A stretch of 64,000 bases of DNA from NCBI RefSeq assembly GCF_018860565.1, contig NZ_JAHKPS010000028.1, positions 186,001 through 250,000 of the forward strand, written 5' to 3'. The translations under genes were made by a program, and so were the position numbers. The notes beneath the pieces were generated by a model, which had not been told where the DNA came from, searched no databases, and saw only the letters and a list, made by a program, of their open reading frames with translations. Positions 56,367-64,000 of this stretch are shown here, piece by piece; the stretch's first letter is position 1; each line of letters opens with the position of its first letter. The stretch is from Winogradskyella psychrotolerans. GTDB taxonomy: Bacteria; Bacteroidota; Bacteroidia; Flavobacteriales; Flavobacteriaceae.

Positions 56367-57666
56367 GTTTTTATTTAAACATATTGATAATTCAGGACTC
56401 ATTATTTTTAGAGTCATTTTTGGATTACTATGTTTTTTAGAAGCAGTTGGAGCTATTTTTACAGGTTGGATACAACGCACCTTAATAGAACCTGAATTTA
56501 CATTTTCATTTATTGGTTTTGAGTGGTTACAACCATTACCTGGCAATTGGATGTACATTTATTACCTCGTCATGGGTGTTTTTGGGCTCTTTATAATGCT
56601 AGGCTTCAAATACCGATTTAGCATGGTAATGTTTGCTTTAATGTGGACAGCCACTTACCTCATGCAAAAATCATCATACAATAATCATTATTACCTACTT
56701 GTTTTATTGAGTTTTTTAATGGTGTTTTTACCCGCAAATCGTTATGCTTCATTAGATGTAAAATTAAAACCATCGCTCAAAAGTATTTCAATGCCTAGTT
56801 GGTGTAAATGGATTTTTGTCCTGCAACTATTTATCCTTTATTCTTATGCTTCTGCAGCAAAACTCTATCCAGATTGGCTAGATGCTTCTGTTATTGAAAT
56901 CCTAATGAGAAATAAAGCCAATTACCCTATTATTGGTGAACTTTTACAGCAAAACACCGTACATTATATTCTGGCCTATGGAGGCATTCTATTTGATGGT
57001 TTAATTATTCCTCTGCTACTCTTTAAGCCTACTCGAAAATATGCATTTTTTGCATCTATTTTCTTTCATTTATTTAACTCTATTGTCTTTCAGATTGGTA
57101 TTTTCCCATACATGTCGTTAGCCTTTAGCTTGTTCTTTTTTGATCCAAAAACCATAAAAAATATCTTCCTAAAGAAAAAGCCCTTTTATGACGCTAATGC
57201 TATCATTGTTCCAAAATATAAACCCATATTAGTTTCGTTTTTCTCAATTTACTTTATGGTTCAAATGGCTTTACCTCTTAGACATCATTTCTTTAAAGAC
57301 GATGTGTTATGGACCGAAGAAGGTCATCGCCTCTCTTGGAGAATGATGCTCAGAGCAAAAAGTGGTAGAACAACCTATTCTGTAATTAACGCCAATACGA
57401 ATAAAGCTATTCCTATAAAGCTAGATGATTATCTGACCAAAAAGCAGCAACGAGGTGCAAGTAGTAAACCCGATGTTATTTGGCAATTTGCACAGCACCT
57501 TAAACAAGATTTTGCTAAACAAGGAATCCCTGTTAAAGTGTTTGTAACATCTTATGTAAGCGTAAACGGTAAACCCTCAAAACAACTCATAGACCCTAAA
57601 GTTGATATTGCAAACGAAGAATGGCACCATTTTAAGCATCACGATTGGATATTACCTTCAGAATAG
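56359..57666 (+). CDS. HTTM-domain (vitamin K-dependent gamma-carboxylase-like) membrane protein
   Basis: 435 residues. About eight to ten membrane helices in the first 300 residues (FRVIFGLLCFLEAVGAIFTG; LVLLSFLMVFLPANRYASLD; FFASIFFHLFNSIVFQIGIF), as in the HTTM family. A C-terminal soluble part of about 120 residues (RHHFFKDDVLWTEEGHRLSW) continues it. Bacterial HTTM proteins are related to gamma-glutamyl carboxylase, but the bacterial function is unknown. ATGAATAA overlap with ribF indicates coupling. Confidence 0.82.
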   Translation: MNKFLFKHIDNSGLIIFRVIFGLLCFLEAVGAIFTGWIQRTLIEPEFTFSFIGFEWLQPLPGNWMYIYYLVMGVFGLFIMLGFKYRFSMVMFALMWTATYLMQKSSYNNHYYLLVLLSFLMVFLPANRYASLDVKLKPSLKSISMPSWCKWIFVLQLFILYSYASAAKLYPDWLDASVIEILMRNKANYPIIGELLQQNTVHYILAYGGILFDGLIIPLLLFKPTRKYAFFASIFFHLFNSIVFQIGIFPYMSLAFSLFFFDPKTIKNIFLKKKPFYDANAIIVPKYKPILVSFFSIYFMVQMALPLRHHFFKDDVLWTEEGHRLSWRMMLRAKSGRTTYSVINANTNKAIPIKLDDYLTKKQQRGASSKPDVIWQFAQHLKQDFAKQGIPVKVFVTSYVSVNGKPSKQLIDPKVDIANEEWHHFKHHDWILPSE

Positions 57667-57679
57667 GATTTAGTTGAGA

Positions 57680-57820
57680 ATGAAAAGGTTGAAATTCGTG
57701 TCTAAAAAACAGAAACTCGACCAAGACCCAAATCCTCAGTCAAAATTGACCACTTTATATTTTTTTCTGCTTATTTTATTTTTACTTTTGTTTCCTGTTT
57801 TTACTGAGCTCAATTGGTAA
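57680..57820 (+). CDS. Small membrane protein, 46 codons (hypothetical)
   Basis: ATG at 57680, stop TAA at 57818-57820. The N-terminal half is basic and polar (MKRLKFVSKKQKLDQDPNPQ) and the C-terminal half is a single hydrophobic helix (TLYFFLLILFLLLFPVF). It lies 13 bases after the HTTM gene and 18 before serS on the same strand. Signal-anchor-type topology is plausible. No homologue is recognised. Confidence 0.5.
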   Translation: MKRLKFVSKKQKLDQDPNPQSKLTTLYFFLLILFLLLFPVFTELNW

Positions 57821-57838
57821 AAACCTAAATTAAAAGAT

Positions 57839-59110
57839 ATGTTACAAGTTGCTTTTATTAAAGAGAATAAAGAAGACATCATAGCACGTTTAGCAAAACG
57901 AAATATTGATGCTACCGAAATGATTAATGAAGCTATTGCTTTAGATGAAGACCGTAAAGCACTTCAGACCTCATTAGATAATACAAAAGCAGAATCAAAC
58001 GCATTATCTAAAGAAATTGGTAATTTGTTCAAATCTGGAGAAACTCAAAAAGCAAATCTTTTAAAAGAGAAGACCACGCAATTAAAAGAATCTACTAAAA
58101 ACTTTGAACAAGAGCTAAACGACAAAGCTAATGCCCTTGCAGAGTTATTGTATAAGATTCCTAATGTCCCAAATCCTATTGTTCCTGCTGGAAATACAGA
58201 CGAAGACAATGAAGAAACATTTAGAGAAGGTGATATTCCAAAATTACATGACGGCGCTTTACCACATTGGGAATTAGCAAAAAAATACAACATCATTGAT
58301 TTTGAATTAGGAAACAAAATCACAGGTGCTGGTTTTCCTGTTTACATTGGTAAAGGTGCTAGATTACAACGTGCACTTATTGCATATTTCTTAGACAAAA
58401 ACACTGAGGCTGGTTATACAGAATACCAAGTACCACATTTAGTCAATGAAGCGTCTGGCTTTGGAACTGGACAATTACCAGATAAAGAAGGACAGATGTA
58501 TCATGTTACTTTAGATAATTTATATTTAATTCCAACTGCAGAAGTACCTGCAACAAATATTTTTAGAGACACACTTTTAAACGAAAGTGATTTACCTATT
58601 AGTATTACAGGTTACACACCTTGTTTTAGACGTGAAGCAGGAAGTTATGGTGCTCATGTTAGAGGACTAAATCGCTTACACCAATTTGATAAAGTTGAAA
58701 TTCTAAGAGTTGAACATCCTGATAATTCTTACAAAGCTTTAGATAGCATGGTAAATCATGTAAAAGGAATTTTACAAGACTTAAAATTACCATACAGAAT
58801 ACTAAGATTATGCGGTGGAGATTTAGGATTTACCTCTGCTCTAACTTATGATTTTGAAGTATTTTCAACAGCACAAGACCGTTGGTTAGAAGTGTCTTCT
58901 GTTTCTAATTTTGAAACGTTTCAAGCCAATCGTTTAAAATTACGTTTTAAAAATAGCGATGGTAAAAATGAATTATGCCACACACTTAACGGAAGCTCTT
59001 TAGCATTACCTAGAATTTTGGCTGGTATTTTAGAAAACTGCCAAACCGAAAATGGTATTAAAATCCCAGAAGTTTTAGTGCCTTACACTGGATTTGACAT
59101 AATATCTTAA
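57839..59110 (+). CDS. serS: Seryl-tRNA synthetase
   Basis: 423 residues, standard length. N-terminal coiled-coil (about 30-100, ALQTSLDNTKAESNALSKEI), then a class II core: motif 1 ATNIFRDTLLNESDLPISI region, motif 2 TPCFRREAGSYGAHVRGLNR, and motif 3 LNGSSLALPRILAGILENCQ. TAEVPATN marks the serine-site region. It charges tRNA-Ser. Confidence 0.97.
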   Translation: MLQVAFIKENKEDIIARLAKRNIDATEMINEAIALDEDRKALQTSLDNTKAESNALSKEIGNLFKSGETQKANLLKEKTTQLKESTKNFEQELNDKANALAELLYKIPNVPNPIVPAGNTDEDNEETFREGDIPKLHDGALPHWELAKKYNIIDFELGNKITGAGFPVYIGKGARLQRALIAYFLDKNTEAGYTEYQVPHLVNEASGFGTGQLPDKEGQMYHVTLDNLYLIPTAEVPATNIFRDTLLNESDLPISITGYTPCFRREAGSYGAHVRGLNRLHQFDKVEILRVEHPDNSYKALDSMVNHVKGILQDLKLPYRILRLCGGDLGFTSALTYDFEVFSTAQDRWLEVSSVSNFETFQANRLKLRFKNSDGKNELCHTLNGSSLALPRILAGILENCQTENGIKIPEVLVPYTGFDIIS

Positions 59111-59240
59111 CGCCATAAATTAATTCATATTTTATGTGAATTGTTAAACAAATATGTATTTCATCGATTATTAAGGCATTTCTTCGTTTTATTTGAATAT
59201 TTTTCAGAAGTTAGTGCTTCCAAATCAGAATAACCTAATT

Positions 59241-59309
59241 ATGAAAAACTTAAAACGAATTGTATTACTTGTTTCATTAATTGTTATGGTAAGCAAAGTT
59301 TTGTTTTAA
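59241..59309 (+). CDS. Tiny hydrophobic ORF, 22 codons (hypothetical)
   Basis: ATG at 59241: MKNLKRIVLLVSLIVMVSKV then LF, stop TAA at 59307-59309. A short basic start followed by a hydrophobic helix. It is a plausible single-pass micropeptide followed by a terminator. Real expression cannot be judged from sequence. Confidence 0.35.
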   Translation: MKNLKRIVLLVSLIVMVSKVLF

Positions 59310-59404
59310 CTATTTTCATTTAGAAATAATAAAACAGAACCAAGACAGAATAATTGAATCATATTTACAAAAATAATGGTTAATAGCACATTTATTTTGC
59401 TGGT

Positions 59405-59437
59405 AAATGCCTAAACTAAAGTTTAGGCATTTTTTTT
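59405..59437 (+). terminator. Strong intrinsic terminator
   Basis: AAATGCCTAAAC (59405-59416) and GTTTAGGCATTT (59421-59432), perfect 12-bp stem, 4-base loop, followed by further T residues. It ends a plus-strand transcript 295 bases beyond serS. Confidence 0.9.
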
Positions 59438-59518
59438 GTGAAATGTTTTTAACTAACTTTTACAATATCTAGGTTTAGCATTTGTTATATTTGGAGTTAT
59501 CTTAACAAAAACAGTTAC

Positions 59519-61303
59519 ATGCTACAGCGATTTTTCATTTTACTTTTTATTTTAGGATGGCATTCTGGCTTTGCTCAAAACAACGAAGCTCAAGCAGAAA
59601 GTTATTACAAGAAAGGAGAGTTTAAAAAAGCACTTATCATTTACGAGAACCTAGCTAAAGAAAAGCCATATAACTCTAACTACATTTATAAACTAATTGA
59701 TATTCATCAGCAATTAGAGCAATATAAAGACGCTGAAAACATTATAGTACAACGGCTAGCAAAAAGACAAAATCCCGCTATGCTTGTTGCTTTAGGTTAC
59801 AATTTTCAACTTATAGACAGTTTAAATAGAGCAAATAAACTATATGATGAAGCTATTGCTTTTGTAGATGAAAAACCCAACTACATTTATAGTATCGCAC
59901 AAAAATTTGAAGATTATTCACTCTTAGACCAAGCGATTAAAGTTTACGAGAAAGGAAAAATTTTAACACCAGATAGAAATTACACAATTCAATTGGCTCG
60001 TATTTATGGTGATCAAGGCAACATAGAACAAATGTTTGCTAATTATATAGATTACGTAAATTTTAAACCTAACAACCTCAACAATATAAAACGTGCCATC
60101 ACTGATTTTATTTCAGAAAATAAAGACAATGAGAACAATGTTTTTTTAAGACGACTACTTTTAAAAAAAATACAACAAGAACCAAAACCTTATTGGTATG
60201 ATATGTTGAGTTGGTTATATATTCAAGAAAAAGCCTATAACAAATCCTTTATTCAAGAAAAAGCACTTTACAAACGTAATCCAGAAAGTTTAGACCGTAT
60301 AATTGAATTGGCAGAAACCGCTAGAAAAGATAATGATGATGACACTGCAAAATCAATTTTTAATTACATATTAGAAACCACACAAGACAGAGCTACTGCT
60401 TTAATTGCTCATCAATATATTTTAGAAATAGATACTAAAACTGCAGACGAAAAAACCTTAAAACTTATTGATGAAACTTATAAGAATCTGTTTCTTGAGT
60501 TTGGCAAGTCTCAGTTAACTATTCCGCTACAGTTAGCCTATGGAAAATTCTTAGCCTTTAACCTTAAAGACACAAAAACTGCTACTAATTTCTTAAAAGA
60601 AAGCTTAGAACTAAACATTTCTTATTATAGAAAAGCTAAAATTAAATTGTTATTGGCCGATATTTTAGTGCTCCAAGAAAAGTTTAATGAAGCCTTAATT
60701 TTTTATTCTCAGATTCAGACCGAATTAAAAAACAGCACTATTGCGCAAGAGGCACGCTTCAAGGTGGCCAAAACAAGTTATTACAAAGGAGATTTTGATT
60801 GGGCAGAATCACAGCTCAAAATCTTAAAATCGTCAACATCTCAATTAATTGCAAATGATGCTCTAGATTTAAAACTCTTAATTTCAGATAACAAATTTGA
60901 AGACAGTTTACAAACTTCATTAAAATTATATGCTAAAGCAGACTTGTATGCTTTTCAGAATAAAACAGACGAGGCGATATCGCTTTTAGATAAAATTTTA
61001 GAAGAACACAAAGGTGAAAGTATTATTGATCAAACACTTTACCAACAAGCAAAACTCTTCGAAAAGAAAAAACAATACAGTAAAGCCGAAGCTAATTACT
61101 TAGAAATAATAAAGGATTATAGAGACGGTATTTTGGCTGATGATGCACATTACCATTTAGCAGAACTCTATAATACACCATTAGCAAACCCAGAAGAAGC
61201 CAAACAACTGTACGAAAAAATAATATTTGAATACCAAGACAGTATTTACTTTATAGAAGCACGACGCAAGTTTAGAATGTTACGTGGCGATAGTATTAAT
61301 TAA
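59519..61303 (+). CDS. Exported TPR protein
   Basis: 594 residues. Signal peptide (FILLFILGWHSGFAQ) then TPR repeats along the chain (ESYYKKGEFKKALIIYENLA; ANKLYDEAIAFVDEKPNY; KLFEKKKQYSKAEANYLEII; DDAHYHLAELYNTPLANPEE). Predicted periplasmic or outer-membrane linked. Similar proteins are broadly present in flavobacteria. No catalytic motif; function unknown. Confidence 0.8.
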   Translation: MLQRFFILLFILGWHSGFAQNNEAQAESYYKKGEFKKALIIYENLAKEKPYNSNYIYKLIDIHQQLEQYKDAENIIVQRLAKRQNPAMLVALGYNFQLIDSLNRANKLYDEAIAFVDEKPNYIYSIAQKFEDYSLLDQAIKVYEKGKILTPDRNYTIQLARIYGDQGNIEQMFANYIDYVNFKPNNLNNIKRAITDFISENKDNENNVFLRRLLLKKIQQEPKPYWYDMLSWLYIQEKAYNKSFIQEKALYKRNPESLDRIIELAETARKDNDDDTAKSIFNYILETTQDRATALIAHQYILEIDTKTADEKTLKLIDETYKNLFLEFGKSQLTIPLQLAYGKFLAFNLKDTKTATNFLKESLELNISYYRKAKIKLLLADILVLQEKFNEALIFYSQIQTELKNSTIAQEARFKVAKTSYYKGDFDWAESQLKILKSSTSQLIANDALDLKLLISDNKFEDSLQTSLKLYAKADLYAFQNKTDEAISLLDKILEEHKGESIIDQTLYQQAKLFEKKKQYSKAEANYLEIIKDYRDGILADDAHYHLAELYNTPLANPEEAKQLYEKIIFEYQDSIYFIEARRKFRMLRGDSIN

Positions 61304-61459
61304 TCGTTCAGACTTTAGTTTGCATATTACCAATTATATCCAATAGCCTCAAGTTGACCTCTTTTCTTTTTATAGATATTTATGCTAAAGTTATAACACA
61401 TTTACATTAGCACCTTTTTCAACTTTGTAAAACCGCAAAACCGTTTACTTCAAAATTCA

Positions 61460-61467
61460 TACTTTTG
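61460..61467 (+). promoter_or_regulatory. -7 element of the DUF4286 gene
   Basis: TACTTTTG, a perfect TAnnTTTG, 23 bases before the ATG at 61491. No good -33 at the ideal spacing. Confidence 0.45.
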
Positions 61468-61490
61468 CATCAAATTCTTATGACCCAAAT

Positions 61491-61811
61491 ATGATTATTT
61501 ATAACGTTACCCTTAACATAGATAAAAGCATCCATCAAGAATGGCTTGAGTGGATAAAAGAACACATTCCACAAGTACTGGCTACAGGACTATTTAAAGA
61601 AGCCAAACTCACTAAAGTTTTAGTAGAAGATACCGAAACAGATACCTACTCGGTACAATACAGAGCGCATTCTAGAGAAGCGTTAAATTCTTATTATGCC
61701 GAACATGCAGAACGCTTAAAACAAGATGGATTACAACGTTTTGGTGAAAAAGTTCTATCTTTTAGAACAGAATTAGAAGTTGTAGATGAATATTCGGTAA
61801 CTATAAATTAA
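61491..61811 (+). CDS. DUF4286 family protein
   Basis: 106 residues, alpha-beta ferredoxin-like pattern: MIIYNVTLNIDKSIHQEWLE begins the family, and YSVQYRAHSREALNSYYAE is the second conserved block. No signal peptide. Found next to rsmA in many flavobacteria. Function unknown. Confidence 0.88.
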   Translation: MIIYNVTLNIDKSIHQEWLEWIKEHIPQVLATGLFKEAKLTKVLVEDTETDTYSVQYRAHSREALNSYYAEHAERLKQDGLQRFGEKVLSFRTELEVVDEYSVTIN

Positions 61812-61892
61812 GGTTTCTAAAGTAATTCTGCTTATCTCTATCTAGCTCTATGTATCTTTGCGTAACGACTAATTAAAAACATCCGTGTATTT

Positions 61893-62681
61893 GTGGCAAA
61901 TCAACACCAAGTAAAAGCAAAAAAACATCTAGGGCAACACTTCTTAGAAGATGAATCTATAGCACAAGACATTGCAAATAGTTTATCTCTTGAAGGTTAT
62001 AAAGATGTCTTAGAAATTGGTCCAGGAATGGGTGTATTAACGAAGTACCTTTTAAAAAAAGATACCACTACACATGTTATTGAAATTGACACAGAGTCTG
62101 TAGACTACCTAAAAAACAATTACTTAAACCTTGCCGATAGAATTATTGAAAAAGATTTTTTAAAATACGATTTAAACCTTGTTTTTAAAGACAAACCTTT
62201 TGCTATTATTGGTAACTTCCCATACAACATATCCTCTCAAATACTCTTTAAGACCTTAGAATTAAGACATCAAATCCCTGAGTTTTCAGGTATGTTTCAA
62301 AAAGAAGTTGCACTACGTATTTGCTCTAAAGAAGGTTCAAAAGTTTATGGTATTTTATCAGTGTTAACCCAAGCGTTTTACAATGCAGACTATTTATTTA
62401 CAGTTCCTCCAACCGTTTTTAATCCTCCACCAAAGGTAGATTCTGGAGTATTATTATTAAAACGAAAAGAAAATTACACGTTACCTTGTGACGAAAAACT
62501 ATTTTTTAGAGTTGTAAAAACAGGTTTTCAACAACGCAGAAAAACATTACGCAACAGTTTAAAAACATTCAATCTGTCGGATAATTTAAAAGCAAATACT
62601 ATATTTGGGCAGCGACCAGAGCAATTAAGTGTTTCTCAGTTTATTGAACTGACTTCACTTATTGAAAATGATATAAATTAA
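61893..62681 (+). CDS. rsmA: 16S rRNA adenine dimethyltransferase
   Basis: 262 residues starting at GTG 61893; no in-frame ATG precedes the conserved [20 protein letters not shown]-binding [16 protein letters not shown] and the catalytic NLPY-type motif [16 protein letters not shown]. It dimethylates the two adjacent adenines near the 3' end of 16S rRNA. Followed by a REP-like palindrome and mgtE. Confidence 0.96.
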   Translation: MANQHQVKAKKHLGQHFLEDESIAQDIANSLSLEGYKDVLEIGPGMGVLTKYLLKKDTTTHVIEIDTESVDYLKNNYLNLADRIIEKDFLKYDLNLVFKDKPFAIIGNFPYNISSQILFKTLELRHQIPEFSGMFQKEVALRICSKEGSKVYGILSVLTQAFYNADYLFTVPPTVFNPPPKVDSGVLLLKRKENYTLPCDEKLFFRVVKTGFQQRRKTLRNSLKTFNLSDNLKANTIFGQRPEQLSVSQFIELTSLIENDIN

Positions 62682-62685
62682 TTGT

Positions 62686-62757
62686 AATTGCGAGTATTGC
62701 GAAGCAATCTATCTCTCTATTAAAAAAAGATTGTTACGCCTTTTATCCTCGCAATCA
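62686..62757. repeat. Imperfect palindrome of the ATTGCGAG/GAAGCAATCT class
   Basis: ATTGCGAG then GAAGCAATCT on the left faces AGATTG and CTCGCAAT on the right across a 72-base element between rsmA and mgtE. This matches, from memory, a palindrome dispersed in flavobacterial intergenic regions. Confidence 0.65.
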
Positions 62758-62770
62758 AGGAAAGCATTAA

Positions 62771-64000
62771 GTGGAAGACATCCAAGAAAACATACAATTT
62801 CAGCTTACAGATGAACTTATTGAAAAGGTAGAAATCCTTGTCGAAGATCAAAATGACAAAGATTTAAAAGCTTTATTAAATGAGTATCACCATGCAGATA
62901 TTGCCGAAATTCTAGATGAATTAGATTTAGAAGACGCGGTTTATGTCATAAAACTTCTAGATTCTGAAACCACTTCAGAAATCCTAATGGAACTCGATGA
63001 GGACATTAGAGAAAAAGTACTTAAAAATCTTTCTACCAAAGAAATTGCTGAAGAGGTTGAAGAACTAGATACCGATGATGCGGCAGATATGATTGCCGAG
63101 CTTCCTGAAGAAAGGCAAGCAGAAGTTATCTCCCAAATAGAAGATGACGAACACAGAGAGGAAATCCAAGAACTTTTGGCCTACGATGAAGACACTGCAG
63201 GTGGACTCATGGCGAAAGAATTAGTAAAAGTTTACGAAACTTGGACTGTTGCAGGTTGCCTACGTCGTATTAGAGGACAAGCCAAAGACGTTACAAGAGT
63301 ACACTCAGTTTACGTAGTAGATAAGCAAGACAAACTTATTGGCAGATTATCTTTAAAAGATTTAATCATTTCTAAAAGCGACCAAAAAATAGCAGATATA
63401 GCTAAAGATAATGTGGACTGGGTTCATGTTAATGACGATGTAGAAGATGTTGCCAAAGTAATGGCAAAATATGATTTAGAAGCCATTCCTGTTGTTAATG
63501 ACAATCAAACTTTAGTAGGTAGAATTACTATTGATGATATTATTGATGTTATAAGAGAAGAAGCAGATAAAGATTACCAATTAGCGGCTGGTATTTCGCA
63601 AGATGTTGAAGCAGATGACAGCATTTTTAAATTAACAAAAGCACGACTACCTTGGTTGTTTATTGGTATGTTTGGCGGACTTGGAGCTGCTAGTATTATT
63701 GAACAGTTTAATGACAATATGGGCAATTTTATTGTATTGCTTAGTTTTGTGCCGTTAATTCAAGCTACTGCGGGTAATGTTGGTGTGCAATCTTCGGCTA
63801 TTGTAGTTCAAGGTATAGCCAATGGTACTATAGATGGTAAAATCTTAAAACGATTATTTAAAGAATTTTTACTAGGTTTGGTCAATGGTGTCGCAATTTC
63901 ACTTGTTGCCATTCTTATCACACATTTTATATTTGGAACTCCATATATAGTATCTATAACCATAAGTATTGCGTTAATTGCTGTAATTATTATGGCTGCT
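62771..64000 (+). CDS. mgtE: MgtE family magnesium transporter (3'-truncated by window end)
   Basis: 410 codons are visible from a GTG at 62771; the frame runs off the window. N domain rich in acidic helical repeats (EYHHADIAEILDELDLEDAV; LDTDDAADMIAELPEE), then two CBS domains (AYDEDTAGGLMAKELVKVYE; DVEDVAKVMAKYDLEAIPVV), the plug helix, and the first transmembrane helices (LPWLFIGMFGGLGAASI; FVPLIQATAGNVGVQSSAIV). The N and CBS domains sense cytoplasmic magnesium and gate the channel. No ATG lies in frame ahead of the conserved start. Confidence 0.94.
   Translation, partial: MEDIQENIQFQLTDELIEKVEILVEDQNDKDLKALLNEYHHADIAEILDELDLEDAVYVIKLLDSETTSEILMELDEDIREKVLKNLSTKEIAEEVEELDTDDAADMIAELPEERQAEVISQIEDDEHREEIQELLAYDEDTAGGLMAKELVKVYETWTVAGCLRRIRGQAKDVTRVHSVYVVDKQDKLIGRLSLKDLIISKSDQKIADIAKDNVDWVHVNDDVEDVAKVMAKYDLEAIPVVNDNQTLVGRITIDDIIDVIREEADKDYQLAAGISQDVEADDSIFKLTKARLPWLFIGMFGGLGAASIIEQFNDNMGNFIVLLSFVPLIQATAGNVGVQSSAIVVQGIANGTIDGKILKRLFKEFLLGLVNGVAISLVAILITHFIFGTPYIVSITISIALIAVIIMAA

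Larger units (their letters stand above)
59111..59518 (+). other. Intergenic region with a 22-codon ORF and strong terminator
   Basis: 408 bases after serS. It contains a tiny ORF (59241-59309) and, about 95 bases after it, a strong terminator (59405-59437), suggesting a short independent transcript (small protein or sRNA). No promoter consensus was convincing. Confidence 0.5.

Noticed and set aside
1-64000. CRISPR array, phage genes or insertion sequences
   Set aside because: No regularly spaced repeats, Cas proteins, transposases or integrases were recognised. The TPR-CHAT module is not linked to any CRISPR component here.

Overview
The window is AT-rich, densely coded bacterial DNA and most likely comes from a marine member of the Flavobacteriaceae (Bacteroidota). 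The evidence is three proteins with type IX secretion (T9SS) type A C-terminal sorting domains, a SusC/SusD pair, promoters of the Bacteroidota type (TTTG-N19-TAnnTTTG), few Shine-Dalgarno sequences, and a split methionine synthase behind a SAM riboswitch. No rRNA, CRISPR array, phage or insertion sequence was seen. One tRNA-Leu(CAA) is present.

Layout. 1-6.7 kb: a 5'-truncated TPR histidine kinase, a large T9SS-exported propeller protein and a DUF4412 protein. 7.0-11.3 kb: a compact module of an ECF-like sigma factor, a membrane-anchored TPR protein with an anti-sigma-like N-terminus, and a convergent TPR-CHAT (caspase-like) protein with a signal peptide and a C-terminal membrane anchor. 11.6-16.5 kb: housekeeping genes (DUF3109, MarC, small flavoprotein, CtpA-type S41 protease, dCMP deaminase, HupE/UreJ). 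16.7-24.0 kb: a SAM-I riboswitch followed by hom, metZ, metH in two parts, and metF. 24-26.4 kb: a TPR protein and an EamA transporter.

26.5-48.1 kb is a complete alginate utilisation locus. PL7 (two), PL6 and PL17 lyases, SusC/SusD and a PKD surface lipoprotein would cut and import alginate. An MFS permease, KdgF and an SDR reductase would convert the unsaturated uronate through DEH to 2-keto-3-deoxygluconate (KDG). Two PfkB kinases and KDPG aldolase would finish to pyruvate and glyceraldehyde-3-phosphate. Three regulators are encoded: a full-length LacI, a half-size LacI and a GntR/FadR protein. Two operator families are readable in the DNA. One is a perfect 22-bp palindrome present twice between kdgK and lacI. 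The other is TGGnnnACCA, repeated with an exact 13-bp period just downstream of, and touching, the -7 element of three lyase/transport promoters.

48.6-64 kb: tRNA-Leu, prs, rplY, pth, a T9SS reprolysin-like metalloprotease, ribF, an HTTM protein, serS, rsmA, DUF4286 and the start of mgtE. Two very small ORFs (46 and 22 codons) and several imperfect intergenic palindromes of the kind dispersed in flavobacterial genomes are also present.
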